Assembly: GCA_035492455.1 (NCBI GenBank)
Contig: DATJJE010000026.1
Coordinates: 1-64,000, forward strand
Length of the DNA: 64,000 nt
Direction of reading: 5' to 3'
From: Gp6-AA40 sp035492455
Lineage (GTDB): Bacteria > Acidobacteriota > Vicinamibacteria > Vicinamibacterales > UBA2999
The notes below the pieces were generated by a model, which made no database searches, was not told where the DNA came from, and saw nothing but the letters and a program-made list of their open reading frames with translations. How positions within the stretch are numbered: position 1 is the stretch's first letter; the number at the start of each line of letters is the position of its first letter. Shown piece by piece: positions 16,043 through 25,123 of the stretch. The translations under genes were made by a program, and so were the position numbers.

Positions 16043-18993
16043 TGCGCCACGATGCCGGATCGACGGGCCGCGACGTGACGGGTGTGATCGATCGTCTCGC
16101 CAACCTGCTGCCGGCGCAGGGCCCGATCAGCATCTTCATTCACCACAACACGCTGCATGCCTTCGAGCACCTGCCGTTCGAGCAGGCGGTCGAACAGGCC
16201 GCCATCGAGCTGGAGCGCGAGCCCTACCTCGCGGAGCCCCGCTACCGCGACAAGCTTGCCGACGGCCGCATCCGTGCGGCCGATGTCGATGCGCTCCTCG
16301 CGGAGCAGCTCGGCCCGCGCGGCGCGGAACCGATCGCGAACGCGGTGTCGCGCCTCGACCTGTGGCGCGCCCTCGTGCTCCACGGCATCCCCGCCGCCGC
16401 CGGCCGTGAGCTACGGTGGATTCTCGAGGAAACCGACGCGCTCTCGCGATTCCGCACCGACGTTCCGGCCGGGGCGCGCTCGGCGTTCGCTGCGCTGCGA
16501 GACATGAACGGTCGCGGGGAGGGCGCGCGGCTGGCGGTGCAGCGGCTGTGGCAGGCGTGCCTCGACGCGGTGACAGGCACAGCACCCCAACCGAGCCGGT
16601 TAGTGCCGACGCCGATTCGCCATCGCGACTGGCTGCTGGCCGTGCGCGGCATCGACACCGACGCGTGGATCCATCCGCCGCTCATTAGATTTCTCGCCGG
16701 CTACCTCGATCAGGGGCTCACGCAGTGGCCGATGCCGGAGCGAGAGCGCGGCATCCATGGCTGCTTTCTGGAGATCTATCGCTCGTCGCTCGCGGCCCGA
16801 TGCGGCCGCTGGGCACAAACGCTGCCGCAAATCGTTGCAGAAGAGCGCGCCGCGGCTCGCGGCGCCCTCGATTCGATCGCGCATTCCCTTGCTTGTCTCG
16901 GCGTAGACGAGGACGAGCATGCGCAATACCTCGGGGCCGAGTTGCTCGCCCTTCGGGGCTGGGCCGGCATCGTGCGTCAGATCGAGGAACGGCCGGACCG
17001 CGTGCCCGCCCGCGATCTCACGGTGACCCTGCGGGGATATCTGGCGGTCCGCCTTCTGTTCGAGCGCGCCGCCCTCGAAGGCGCTGCCCGGCAGCTTTCC
17101 TTCCGCGGCGGAGTGCCCAACCTTCGGGCCTGGCTGGCCGGTGAACTTCGCGCGCCCTCGACCCCCTCGCCCGTTGAACGAGCGTGGCCGCTGTTCCACG
17201 TCGCGCAACTCTGCGGGCTCGACGCGTCGATCGTTCAACAGTGGACGGTAGGCGACGTTTCCGCGCTCGAGGCCGAACTGCAGGAACTGAATGGGCTCCG
17301 TCGTCGGCGCATTCTGCATCAGGCGTTCGAGCGGGCGATCCGTTATCGCTTGTACGACGCACTCGTCCAGCATCGGCCGCAGCCGCTTCCACAAACACCC
17401 GCTTTCCAGGCTCTCTTCTGCCTCGACGAGCGCGAGGAATCGTTTCGCCGGCATCTCGAGGAAGTCGACCCGGCCTGTGAAACGTTCGGCACCGCCGGTT
17501 TTTTCAACGTGGCGATGTACCACGAGGGCCTCACCGACGCGCATCCGCGACCGCTGTGTCCAGTCGCCATCCGTCCCGAGCATTACGTCGCCGAAATCCA
17601 GGAGGACAGCGACCATCTCATCGAACGGACGCGGCATCTGCGCCGGCGGGCGGCAGGGTTCCTTGGCTACAACGTGCATCGCGGAAGCCGGCTGCCGATG
17701 CATGGTGCCGTACTGATGGCATTCGGGTGGCTGGCGCTCGTGCCGCTCGTCTTTCGCGTCGTGTTCCCGTGGCTGTCTTCCAGGTGGCGTCGTCTCCAGA
17801 CCACGACGATGGCCGCATCGCGCACGCGGCTGCAGGTCGAGCGGACCGACGAGCCGCCGCCTATTGGCAAGTACTCGGGCTTTACCGTCCGCGAGATGGC
17901 CGACATCGTGCGGCGCGTCCTCGAGGACACCGGCCTTGGCGATCGCATGTCGCCACTTGTCCTCGTCATCGGGCATGGCTCGGTGAGCCTGAACAATCCG
18001 CATGAATCGGCTCACGATTGCGGGGCGTGCGGCGGCGGGCGAGGCGGCCCGAACGCACGCTCGTTCGCGCAGATGGCCAACGATCCGCGCGTGCGGCAGT
18101 CGCTTGCCCGTGAGGGACTATCGATCGACGGCGCGACCTGGTTTGTCGGCGCGCAGCGCAACACCTGCAACAACGAGGTCACGTTCTTTGACGAGGACCT
18201 GATCCCGGAAGCGTCGCGCGACGTGTTCCACCGCGCGATAGACGCGATCGATGCGGCGCGGCGGCGCGAAGCGCACGAGCGCTGCCGTCGGTTTGACGGC
18301 GTTCCGCTGTGGTATCCCCCGGCCGCGGCACTCGCGCACGTACAAGGGCGCGCCAACGATCTGGCGCAGCCGCGCCCCGAGTACGGGCACGCGACCAACG
18401 CATTCTGCATCATCGGCCGGCGCAGGCGAACGCGAGGAATCTTCCTCGACCGCAGAGCCTTTCTCGTCTCCTACGATCCGTCGCGCGACGCGGACGGCGC
18501 CATCCTCGCACGCATCATGGCGGCGGTCGTGCCGGTCGTCGCGGGAATCAACCTCGAGTACTACTTCAGCTACGTCGACCCGACCGGCTACGGCTGCGGC
18601 ACCAAGTTGCCGCACAACGTCACCGCGCTGCTGGGCGTGATGGACGGGGCGCAAAGCGATCTGCGCACCGGACTCCCGTGGCAGATGGTCGAGATCCACG
18701 AGCCCGCACGTCTGGCGATCGTCGTTGAAGCGACGCCGGATCGCCTCTCTCGTGTCGTGGAGGCGAACCCGGACATCGAGCGACTGGTGCGCAATCGCTG
18801 GTTATGGTTGGCAGCCCTGGACCCGGAATCCGAGGTCCTACGGGAGCTGCGGTCTAACGGATTCGTTGCCCACACTTCACACCAGCCGCTCCCTCTCATC
18901 GCGGGTGAATCGTCGGCGTGGTATCAGGGCAAACGGGGTTTCGTCCCCCCGGCAGAAATTGCGGCCGGGCAGCCCTCGCGTGCGCCCGCATGA
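16042..18993 (+). CDS. dabA: Inorganic carbon transporter subunit DabA (DUF2309/UPF0753)
   Basis: A 983-residue protein of the DUF2309 family, the beta-carbonic-anhydrase-like subunit of the DAB complex that drives one-way hydration of CO2 to bicarbonate using a cation gradient. The family opening IFIHHNTLHAFEHLPF is present. The four zinc-site residues known from the family are visible: Cys460 and Asp462 (FCLDEREESF), His645 (VIGHGS) and Cys660 (HDCGACGGG), with the same 15-residue His-to-Cys spacing as in characterised DabA. It overlaps dabB by 4 bp (ATGA). No ribosome-binding site is seen before the ATG at 16042. Confidence 0.93.
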   Translation: MRHDAGSTGRDVTGVIDRLANLLPAQGPISIFIHHNTLHAFEHLPFEQAVEQAAIELEREPYLAEPRYRDKLADGRIRAADVDALLAEQLGPRGAEPIANAVSRLDLWRALVLHGIPAAAGRELRWILEETDALSRFRTDVPAGARSAFAALRDMNGRGEGARLAVQRLWQACLDAVTGTAPQPSRLVPTPIRHRDWLLAVRGIDTDAWIHPPLIRFLAGYLDQGLTQWPMPERERGIHGCFLEIYRSSLAARCGRWAQTLPQIVAEERAAARGALDSIAHSLACLGVDEDEHAQYLGAELLALRGWAGIVRQIEERPDRVPARDLTVTLRGYLAVRLLFERAALEGAARQLSFRGGVPNLRAWLAGELRAPSTPSPVERAWPLFHVAQLCGLDASIVQQWTVGDVSALEAELQELNGLRRRRILHQAFERAIRYRLYDALVQHRPQPLPQTPAFQALFCLDEREESFRRHLEEVDPACETFGTAGFFNVAMYHEGLTDAHPRPLCPVAIRPEHYVAEIQEDSDHLIERTRHLRRRAAGFLGYNVHRGSRLPMHGAVLMAFGWLALVPLVFRVVFPWLSSRWRRLQTTTMAASRTRLQVERTDEPPPIGKYSGFTVREMADIVRRVLEDTGLGDRMSPLVLVIGHGSVSLNNPHESAHDCGACGGGRGGPNARSFAQMANDPRVRQSLAREGLSIDGATWFVGAQRNTCNNEVTFFDEDLIPEASRDVFHRAIDAIDAARRREAHERCRRFDGVPLWYPPAAALAHVQGRANDLAQPRPEYGHATNAFCIIGRRRRTRGIFLDRRAFLVSYDPSRDADGAILARIMAAVVPVVAGINLEYYFSYVDPTGYGCGTKLPHNVTALLGVMDGAQSDLRTGLPWQMVEIHEPARLAIVVEATPDRLSRVVEANPDIERLVRNRWLWLAALDPESEVLRELRSNGFVAHTSHQPLPLIAGESSAWYQGKRGFVPPAEIAAGQPSRAPA

Positions 18994-20342
18994 CGATGAA
19001 CGTCCCACTCACCGTGCTGGTGCTGGTCGGCGTCGCCTCGCCGATGCTGCTGTTCGTCTCGCTCGGCATCGCGTCGCTCCTCGATCGGCCGCTCAGCGAG
19101 CGATGGACCGGTCCGCTCGCCGCCAGTGCGATGACGATAGCGTGCGCCGCACTGCTGCTCGCGCTGGCGGCATATGGAACGGGAAACACCGCGTATCCCT
19201 TGTCGTATGGCGCGTGGTCGGCGTCACACGAGGGTGGCATCGCGATCGAATTCCTTGTCGATCGCCTTTCGTTGGCGTTCGCGGCGTTGTCCGCTGCGAT
19301 CGCCGGCGTCGTCGCGGCGTTTTCGAATCGATATCTGCACCGCGAGCGCGGTTACAACCGCTACTTCGTGCTGCTGGCGATGTTCGTCAGCGGCATCCTG
19401 CTGGTTGCGCTCGCCGGCAATGTGGCGGTGCTTTTTGTCGGATGGGAACTGGTCGGCCTCAGCTCGGCCCTGCTGGTGGCGTTCTTCCACGAGCGGCCTG
19501 CGGCCGTCGCGAACGCGTTCCGCGTCGTCTCGGTCTACCGAATCGGCGACGCGGCCATGCTTTCTGCGGCGGTTCTGCTGCGGCACGTGGCCGGCACCGA
19601 CAGTGTGGCGCTGCTGTTCGGCGGTTCAGCGTCCGCTGCAGGTGTGACGGTTGGCAACGCGACCATCATCGCGATCCTTCTGATTATCGCGGTCGCGTGC
19701 AAGAGCGCACTGCTGCCGTTCTCGAGCTGGCTGCCGCGAGCGATGGAGGGACCTACGCCGTCGAGCGCCGTCTACTACGGTTCGTTGTCGATTCACGCCG
19801 GATGTTTCCTGCTGCTGCGCGCGGCGCCGCTGCTCGAGCAGGCGCCGGCCGCCCGCTTGCTCGTGGGCGTACTTGGCGCCGCGACGGCACTGTTTGCAGC
19901 CGTCACCACGCTGGTGCAGAGCGACGTGAAGTCCTCGCTGGCCTACGCGTCTCTGACGCAGGTCGGTCTCATCGTGCTGGAGATCGCGATCGGCTGGTAC
20001 ACCATCGCATTCGTGCACCTGGCGGGGCACGCCTGCTTCAGGCTGCTGCAGTTCCTCAGCGCTCCGAACGTGCTCCACGATCTGCACGGCCTGGAGGAGA
20101 CGATCGGTCGCCACGGCAACCATCCGGACGGCGTCGCGATGCTGCCGTCCGATCGTGTCCGGCAGCGGCTGTTTCTCGCGGCGCTCGAACGCGGTTTTCT
20201 TGACAGCGCGCTCGATCGATGGGTAGTCGAACCGTTCATGAGGCTTACGCGCCTACTGACGCGTGTCGATGAATGGCTGTGCGAGGCTGTTCTCCCCGTG
20301 AACCGGGCCGCCGCCATCGATGCAGAGGATCGGGATGAGTGA
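18990..20342 (+). CDS. dabB: Inorganic carbon transporter subunit DabB (NuoL/MrpA-like)
   Basis: A 450-residue multi-pass membrane protein of the proton-translocating NADH-quinone oxidoreductase/antiporter family; it is the cation-conducting partner of DabA. Recognisable signatures are FVGWELVGLSSALLVAFF, VACKSALLPFSSWLPRAMEG with PTPSSAVYYGSLS, and VTTLVQSDVKSSLAYASLTQ with HLAGHACFRLLQF. It carries lysines in the membrane-buried positions used for proton transfer. The start overlaps the dabA stop by 4 bp, and its own end overlaps the next gene by 8 bp, so the three are one translationally coupled operon. Confidence 0.9.
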   Translation: MTMNVPLTVLVLVGVASPMLLFVSLGIASLLDRPLSERWTGPLAASAMTIACAALLLALAAYGTGNTAYPLSYGAWSASHEGGIAIEFLVDRLSLAFAALSAAIAGVVAAFSNRYLHRERGYNRYFVLLAMFVSGILLVALAGNVAVLFVGWELVGLSSALLVAFFHERPAAVANAFRVVSVYRIGDAAMLSAAVLLRHVAGTDSVALLFGGSASAAGVTVGNATIIAILLIIAVACKSALLPFSSWLPRAMEGPTPSSAVYYGSLSIHAGCFLLLRAAPLLEQAPAARLLVGVLGAATALFAAVTTLVQSDVKSSLAYASLTQVGLIVLEIAIGWYTIAFVHLAGHACFRLLQFLSAPNVLHDLHGLEETIGRHGNHPDGVAMLPSDRVRQRLFLAALERGFLDSALDRWVVEPFMRLTRLLTRVDEWLCEAVLPVNRAAAIDAEDRDE

Positions 20343-21765
20343 AGCCGCTCTCTGGCTGGCCGGCCTTGTTGCCATGCCGGCGCTTGCGCTCGGCGCCTCC
20401 TTTCTGCATCTGGAGGTAGAGCGCTTGCGCAGGATTTCAGTCGCCGCGGCGCTTCTGATGTTGGTGGCGGCGCTGGCGGCCCTCGTCTCGCCGGCATTGC
20501 GTCACTACGCGATCCACACGTCGGCGCTCACCGGAATCCCTGACGGAGAAAACATCATTCGTGTCGACACGCTCTCGTCGGCACTCCTGCCCTTTGCCGC
20601 CGGCCTGTGGCTGCTCACCGTGGCAGTGACACCGCGCGCCGCACTCGACCGCGACGGCCTGCGGCGAACGGCCCTCGCCACGCTGCTGACGCTGGCATCG
20701 TTCCTGACCGAGAGCGCGATCGTGCTCCTCGTATTGTCTGCTGCGTCGCTCTGGACGTTTCTGTCCGCACTCTCCGATCCCGCTCACCATTACCAGCGGC
20801 GGGTGGTGGCGGTCTATCTCGGGTTATCGACGCTGCTGTTTGCGGCAGGCGTGGCGTTGCTCGTCAGTCCAGCCGCACAGCACACCGTGTGGGAAACGAC
20901 GGGCATGTGGTTGCTCGTCGTCGCCGCGCTCATCCGGAAGGGCATCGTTCCGTTTCATGCGTGGATGCCGGAGGTCTTCGATCACGGCCGCCTGGGCCCG
21001 GCGATCCTGTTCAATGCGCCACAGGTCGGAGCGTACATCACCGTGGTGTTGATTGTGCCGCGTGCATCACCCGAAATGCTGCGGGTCATCGCTCTGCTGG
21101 CCCTTGGGACCGCCGTGTATGGCGCAGCGCTCGCGCTGATCCAGAGCAGCGCGCGGCGGGCATGCGGATATCTGTTCATGAGTCAGTCGGCGCTCGTCAT
21201 GGCCGGGCTCGACTGCAGCAGCGTGACCGCCCTTGCCGGAGGCCTGCTGGTGTGGCTGTCGGCGGGCCTGGCGTTCGCGGGACTTGCCCGCTGCGTTCTC
21301 GTGCTCGAGGCGCGGCGCGGACGGCTCGATCTCACCACGTATCACGGTGGTTACGAGCGCATGCCCGTACTCGCGATCAGCTTCCTCGCCATGGGACTGG
21401 CGTGTACTGGTTTTCCAGGCACGCTCGGATTTGTCGGTCAGGAACTGCTCGTCGATGGAGCTGTTGACGTGTTCCCGGTCATGGGATTCGCGGTCGTGGC
21501 TGCATCCGCGTTGACCGGTCTCGCCGTCCTTCGCATGTACTTCTCGCTTTTCTGCGGCCGGGCGGAGGTGCGAATGCATCCAAGCCTGCAGCTCGGATTG
21601 AGGCCGCGCGAAGCGTGGACGTTTGTGGCTCTGGTCGCTGCACTGGTCGCCCTTGGCATTGCACCGCGGCCGCTCGTGGACTCGCGGTTTGACGCCAGCG
21701 ATGAAATCCTCCGCGTCCGGCAGCAGCAGCAGCGACACGCTGCCGTATCGGCCGAGCAGTTCTAG
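20335..21765 (+). CDS. Second NuoL/M/N-like membrane subunit of the dab operon
   Basis: A 476-residue multi-pass membrane protein of the same antiporter-like superfamily as DabB but clearly not a duplicate of it. It has the family motif ALIRKGIVPFHAWMPEVFD (Lys before the P-F-H-x-W-x-P loop), AALALIQSSARRACGYLFMS (an equivalent of the Lys/Arg-containing helix) and FPGTLGFVGQELLVDG near the C-terminus. GAGG before the ATG at 20335 and an 8-bp overlap with dabB show co-translation. Described DAB complexes are usually two-subunit, so this may be an additional proton channel. The C-terminal tail is Gln-rich and ends at a stop overlapping a convergent small gene. Confidence 0.82.
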   Translation: MSEAALWLAGLVAMPALALGASFLHLEVERLRRISVAAALLMLVAALAALVSPALRHYAIHTSALTGIPDGENIIRVDTLSSALLPFAAGLWLLTVAVTPRAALDRDGLRRTALATLLTLASFLTESAIVLLVLSAASLWTFLSALSDPAHHYQRRVVAVYLGLSTLLFAAGVALLVSPAAQHTVWETTGMWLLVVAALIRKGIVPFHAWMPEVFDHGRLGPAILFNAPQVGAYITVVLIVPRASPEMLRVIALLALGTAVYGAALALIQSSARRACGYLFMSQSALVMAGLDCSSVTALAGGLLVWLSAGLAFAGLARCVLVLEARRGRLDLTTYHGGYERMPVLAISFLAMGLACTGFPGTLGFVGQELLVDGAVDVFPVMGFAVVAASALTGLAVLRMYFSLFCGRAEVRMHPSLQLGLRPREAWTFVALVAALVALGIAPRPLVDSRFDASDEILRVRQQQQRHAAVSAEQF

Positions 21766-21968
21766 TCGTCAGCCTTCTCCGCCGGTACCCGATGCCCCGA
21801 AACGGCCTGCGTCCCATCCGCGCCGGCGGCGTACTGGCCCTCCTTCCGTTGTCGAAGGATCTGCTCAGTCGTCGGCGCCGTCGCGTCGTTGCGCTGTGAC
21901 GTGTAGTCGTGCTCGCCCCTGATTTCCCCGTCGTCGCTGCGCGGTGTGGTCGTAGATTCGTCTGTCAT
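21762..21968 (-). CDS. Small acidic, probably disordered protein
   Basis: A possible 68-residue hydrophilic protein starting MTDESTTTPRSDDGEIRGEH and ending PAEKADD, with no hydrophobic core. It lacks a clear ribosome-binding site. Its stop overlaps the stop of the dab operon's third gene, and it is the last gene on the strand of the thiamine-enzyme operon (60 bp downstream). No family is recognised; it could be a spurious frame. Confidence 0.4.
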   Translation of the reverse strand: MTDESTTTPRSDDGEIRGEHDYTSQRNDATAPTTEQILRQRKEGQYAAGADGTQAVSGHRVPAEKADD

Positions 21969-22028
21969 CGTACGCACGCCCACTGCAAGTCGTGCGCCCG
22001 CACGCATGAACGACGAAAGAAATCGTGG

Positions 22029-23930
22029 TTACGCGGTCTGGCGAGTCGGCACCCAGGGATCGTCAGTCCATCCCGGGCCATGGCGAGCAACCTGGGCGTC
22101 AATGAGATAGGGCTTCCCGCTTGCCGCATTTCGTTTGGCGCGCGCCAGCGCGGCTTTGAGCTCCGTCGGGTTGTTCGCATGCTCGCCGTCCACCCCAAAA
22201 CCCTTCGCGATCGCGGCCATATCCATGTTCGGCTTGCCCAGGTAGTCGTGAACAAACTTGCTCGCGTCGATGGATTTGCCGGTGCCGCCGAGGTTGGCGA
22301 TGGCGCGATTATGGGGTCCGTTGTACGCGTGGTTGTTGTAAACGACGACAGTGACCGGAAGCTGCAGCCGCGCCATGTTCCACAGCGCGGTCGGCCCGAA
22401 GACGAACGAACCATCGCCGACCAGGCAGATGACCTGTTTTCCCGGACGAGCGAGCGAAACGCCCGCGGCGGTTCCGACGCCGGATCCGAGATGGGCACCG
22501 TAGTAGAAGAACAGCTCGCGCCCGCCGCGCGGATCGAACTCGAAGCTGTGGGCGATCTCCACCGAGCCGGCCTCGTGCACCACAATCGCGTCCTTGTCCG
22601 CCCACTGTGCGACTTCGTAGGTGACGCGATCGGCTTCCATGGGGCCGGCGTCCCACAACGGATTGCGCGACACGAGCGCGCGGAGCTGACGTGCCTTCGC
22701 ACTGAACGCATGCACCTCGCTGGCGCGATCGGCGATCCGCTGCTTGATCGCGGGCGTCAGCAGCTGATTGACTGCCGCGATCAAATCATCCGTTCCATAA
22801 GCGACGTCGCCGACGAGCGGCGCATCGGTCCGCAGCACGCTGCCGACGCTGCTGCCGTCGTTCCGCAGGTCGATGAACTTCGTCTTGCGTGAGACAAGGA
22901 GGGCGGCTGAATTCGGCTGCAGCTTGCCGCCGATGTTGATGACGAGATCGACGTCGGTCGGATACGTCAACGATTCCACGCGTGCGCCGGGAATCGCACC
23001 GACCCAGAGTGGATGCTGCTGCGGAAAACTTGCGTGCACCGAACGCGCCTGCGTCACGGGCAGCGCGAGCAGCTCCGCGAGCTGTACGACCTTGTCGAAC
23101 GCTTTCGCTTTGTAGACCTCGTCGCCGACGATGAGCAGAGGTTTCCGAGCGTCGACAAGCAACTTCGCGGCGCGGTCGACCTCTGTTGGGTTTGGACGGA
23201 CGCGCATGCGCGGATCGACCTGGTCGTGCTGGATGATTTCGGCGTTGATCTTGTCGCCCGTGTAGTCTGAGTTCCAGGTCACGTACGCGGGCCCGTATGG
23301 CGGCGTCCATGCCACCTTGAACGCGCGTCGCACCGTCTCCGGAATCATCTCCGGACGTCGTGCGCCCCACGTCAGCTTGGTCATCGTCGCGGTGACCTGC
23401 TCCTGACCGGGCAGCTCCTCGAAACCGTCCCGTCCCGCGGCGTTTGAATCTTCAGTGCGATACGCATAGAAGACGAGCGGCGTCTGCTCCTTCCATGCGT
23501 TGAACATCTGGCCGAGCGCGTTCATCAGGCCGACCGAACCAGCGGTCATCATGATCGCGGGCTGCCCCGAGGCCTTCACGTAGCCGGCGGCCATCGCGGC
23601 GCCCGGTCCTTCATGCGGGGTCAGGATGTAGTTCAACTGTGGTCGATTGACGAGCGCCTCATAGAACTCCGCATCCTCGCTCGCCGAGTTGCCGAAGACG
23701 TACTTCACTCCCGACGCGATGAGCTGCTCGGCGAACGCCTCGCCGCCGTTGCCTTCGAACACCTTCACCGCTTCGGGCGATACCGGCGTGCCAGACGTTT
23801 GTGCGAGCGCATCAACCGATTCGAGAATGGAAGTCGCGGCGGCGACGGTGACGCCGCTTGCCACCAGGCGACGCACAAAGTCGCGCCGCGAGATCCCGTT
23901 GGACAGAAGTTGTGCGACGAGCTCTTTCAT
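22029..23930 (-). CDS. Tat-exported thiamine diphosphate-dependent enzyme (acetolactate synthase/decarboxylase-like)
   Basis: A 633-residue enzyme with all three domains of the ThDP-dependent decarboxylase/acetolactate synthase superfamily. TPHEGPGAAMAAGY holds the glutamate that activates thiamine; ICLVGDGSFVFGPTAL followed by VVVYNNHAYN is the GDG-x(25)-NN diphosphate/Mg site. The central domain (KPLLIVGDEVYKAKAFDKVV) is intact. What is unusual is the N-terminus: SRRDFVRRLVASGVTVAAAT is a twin-arginine signal, so the folded holoenzyme should be exported. GAGG precedes the ATG. It follows a small cytochrome c gene by 12 bp, pointing to oxidative decarboxylation in the periplasm (inference). 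Confidence 0.83.
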   Translation of the reverse strand: MKELVAQLLSNGISRRDFVRRLVASGVTVAAATSILESVDALAQTSGTPVSPEAVKVFEGNGGEAFAEQLIASGVKYVFGNSASEDAEFYEALVNRPQLNYILTPHEGPGAAMAAGYVKASGQPAIMMTAGSVGLMNALGQMFNAWKEQTPLVFYAYRTEDSNAAGRDGFEELPGQEQVTATMTKLTWGARRPEMIPETVRRAFKVAWTPPYGPAYVTWNSDYTGDKINAEIIQHDQVDPRMRVRPNPTEVDRAAKLLVDARKPLLIVGDEVYKAKAFDKVVQLAELLALPVTQARSVHASFPQQHPLWVGAIPGARVESLTYPTDVDLVINIGGKLQPNSAALLVSRKTKFIDLRNDGSSVGSVLRTDAPLVGDVAYGTDDLIAAVNQLLTPAIKQRIADRASEVHAFSAKARQLRALVSRNPLWDAGPMEADRVTYEVAQWADKDAIVVHEAGSVEIAHSFEFDPRGGRELFFYYGAHLGSGVGTAAGVSLARPGKQVICLVGDGSFVFGPTALWNMARLQLPVTVVVYNNHAYNGPHNRAIANLGGTGKSIDASKFVHDYLGKPNMDMAAIAKGFGVDGEHANNPTELKAALARAKRNAASGKPYLIDAQVARHGPGWTDDPWVPTRQTA

Positions 23931-23942
23931 GATGTGCCTCGT

Positions 23943-24245
23943 CTATTTCGCTGGCGGGCGAATCTGCGCCAGGTAATCGGCCATCGCGCTGATCTCTTCA
24001 GGCGTCCACAGAGCACCTCGCCCGACCATCCGGTAGAGCGTGCTCTCCCACGCGCGGCGATCCTGCTTCAACGCCGTCCACATCGTGGCGGCATGACACT
24101 GGGCGCACTTGCGCTGAAGGATTTCCCTGCCAGGAGTCTGGGCACCAGCGGCGGGGGGTGGCGTCTGCGTCTGCGCAGCCGCGCCGCTCGTCACCAGCAG
24201 CGAGAGACCAAAAAGAACTGCGGCGCCTCTAATCAGCAGTGGCAT
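23943..24245 (-). CDS. Small periplasmic c-type cytochrome
   Basis: A 100-residue exported monoheme cytochrome c. Signal peptide MPLLIRGAAVLFGLSLLVT; heme attachment site CAQCH after ILQRK; the downstream RMVGRGALWTPEEISAMADYL supplies a candidate axial Met and the C-terminal helix. An alternative start at 24275 overlaps the end of the dehydrogenase gene upstream and would add 10 residues. It lies 12 bp before the Tat-exported thiamine enzyme and may accept its electrons. Confidence 0.82.
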   Translation of the reverse strand: MPLLIRGAAVLFGLSLLVTSGAAAQTQTPPPAAGAQTPGREILQRKCAQCHAATMWTALKQDRRAWESTLYRMVGRGALWTPEEISAMADYLAQIRPPAK

Positions 24246-24268
24246 GGCAGAGACGGTATACCACAACG

Positions 24269-25117
24269 TCACCATTCATAGAACCCGCGCCCGCTCTTCT
24301 TCCCCAGCTCTCCTTTTGCCACCTTCTCGCGCAGGATGGCGGGAGGCTCGAAATGAGGAGCCTGCAAGGCTCCGTGCAGGTATTCGGCGATCTGCAGGCG
24401 CACGTCGAGACCGACGAGATCGCTGACACGGAGCGGCCCCATCGGGTGGCCGTAACCGAGCTCCATCGCGGTATCGATGTCCTGCGCGGATGCGACCCCC
24501 TCCTGCAGCATCCGCATCGCCTCGAGGCCGAGGAGCACGCCCAATCTTGACGAGGCGAATCCGGGAGAGTCGCGCACGATGATTGGCGTTTTACCCAGCG
24601 TCCGTGCAAACGCGGTCGCGGCTTCGACGCAGGCGGGATCCGCACGCTGGTGCACGACGATCTCGACGAGCTTCATGATGTGCACGGGGTTGAAGAAGTG
24701 CATGCCGACGACGCGTTCGGGTCGCGTGGTCGCATTGGCAATCGCGGCGATTGACAGCGACGACGTATTTGTTGCGAGCACGGCGTCGGCGTCTGCGATC
24801 GCGTCGATTCCCGTGAACACCTCTCGCTTCACAGCAAGGTCTTCCATCACGGCTTCGATAACGACGTGTGCGTCCCGAACCGAGAACGGCATGTCAGGCG
24901 TTGTCGTGATGCGGCTGAGTGCCGCATCCGCCTCCTCACGCGACAGCTTCCCGCGCTGCACCGCGCCCGCCAGATTGTCCGCGATCCGCGTGCGCGCCGT
25001 GTCGAGCGCCTCGCTGCGCGCATCGGTCAGCTTCACCGTGTAGCCGGCGACGGCGGCCACCTGCGCGATGCCATGCCCCATCGTTCCGGCGCCGACTACT
25101 GCAACCGTCGTGTTCAT
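24269..25117 (-). CDS. 3-hydroxyacyl-CoA (3-hydroxybutyryl-CoA) dehydrogenase
   Basis: A 282-residue cytoplasmic NAD-dependent enzyme oxidising 3-hydroxyacyl-CoA to 3-ketoacyl-CoA. VVGAGTMGHGIAQVAAVAGY is the NAD-binding loop; LATNTSSLSIAAIA and GMHFFNPVHIMKLVEIV (catalytic His) follow; DSPGFASSRLGVLL, GYGHPMGPLRVSDLVGLD and the terminal GKKSGRGFYEW are the standard C-terminal signatures. Length is normal for the Hbd/PaaH single-function type. It starts 6 bp after the PPK2 gene and is followed by the cytochrome gene, so it is in the middle of an operon. Confidence 0.92.
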   Translation of the reverse strand: MNTTVAVVGAGTMGHGIAQVAAVAGYTVKLTDARSEALDTARTRIADNLAGAVQRGKLSREEADAALSRITTTPDMPFSVRDAHVVIEAVMEDLAVKREVFTGIDAIADADAVLATNTSSLSIAAIANATTRPERVVGMHFFNPVHIMKLVEIVVHQRADPACVEAATAFARTLGKTPIIVRDSPGFASSRLGVLLGLEAMRMLQEGVASAQDIDTAMELGYGHPMGPLRVSDLVGLDVRLQIAEYLHGALQAPHFEPPAILREKVAKGELGKKSGRGFYEW

Positions 25118-25123
25118 CCGCGG

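Noticed and set aside
15997..16383. N-terminal extension of the ArsR frame into dabA
   Set aside because: The extra 129 residues lack coding character and cover the palindrome; the ArsR fold starts after 15996.
22029..23930. ThDP enzyme as the missing oxalyl-CoA decarboxylase for frc
   Set aside because: It carries a Tat export signal, is 18 kb away on the other strand and pairs with a cytochrome; oxalyl-CoA is cytoplasmic.
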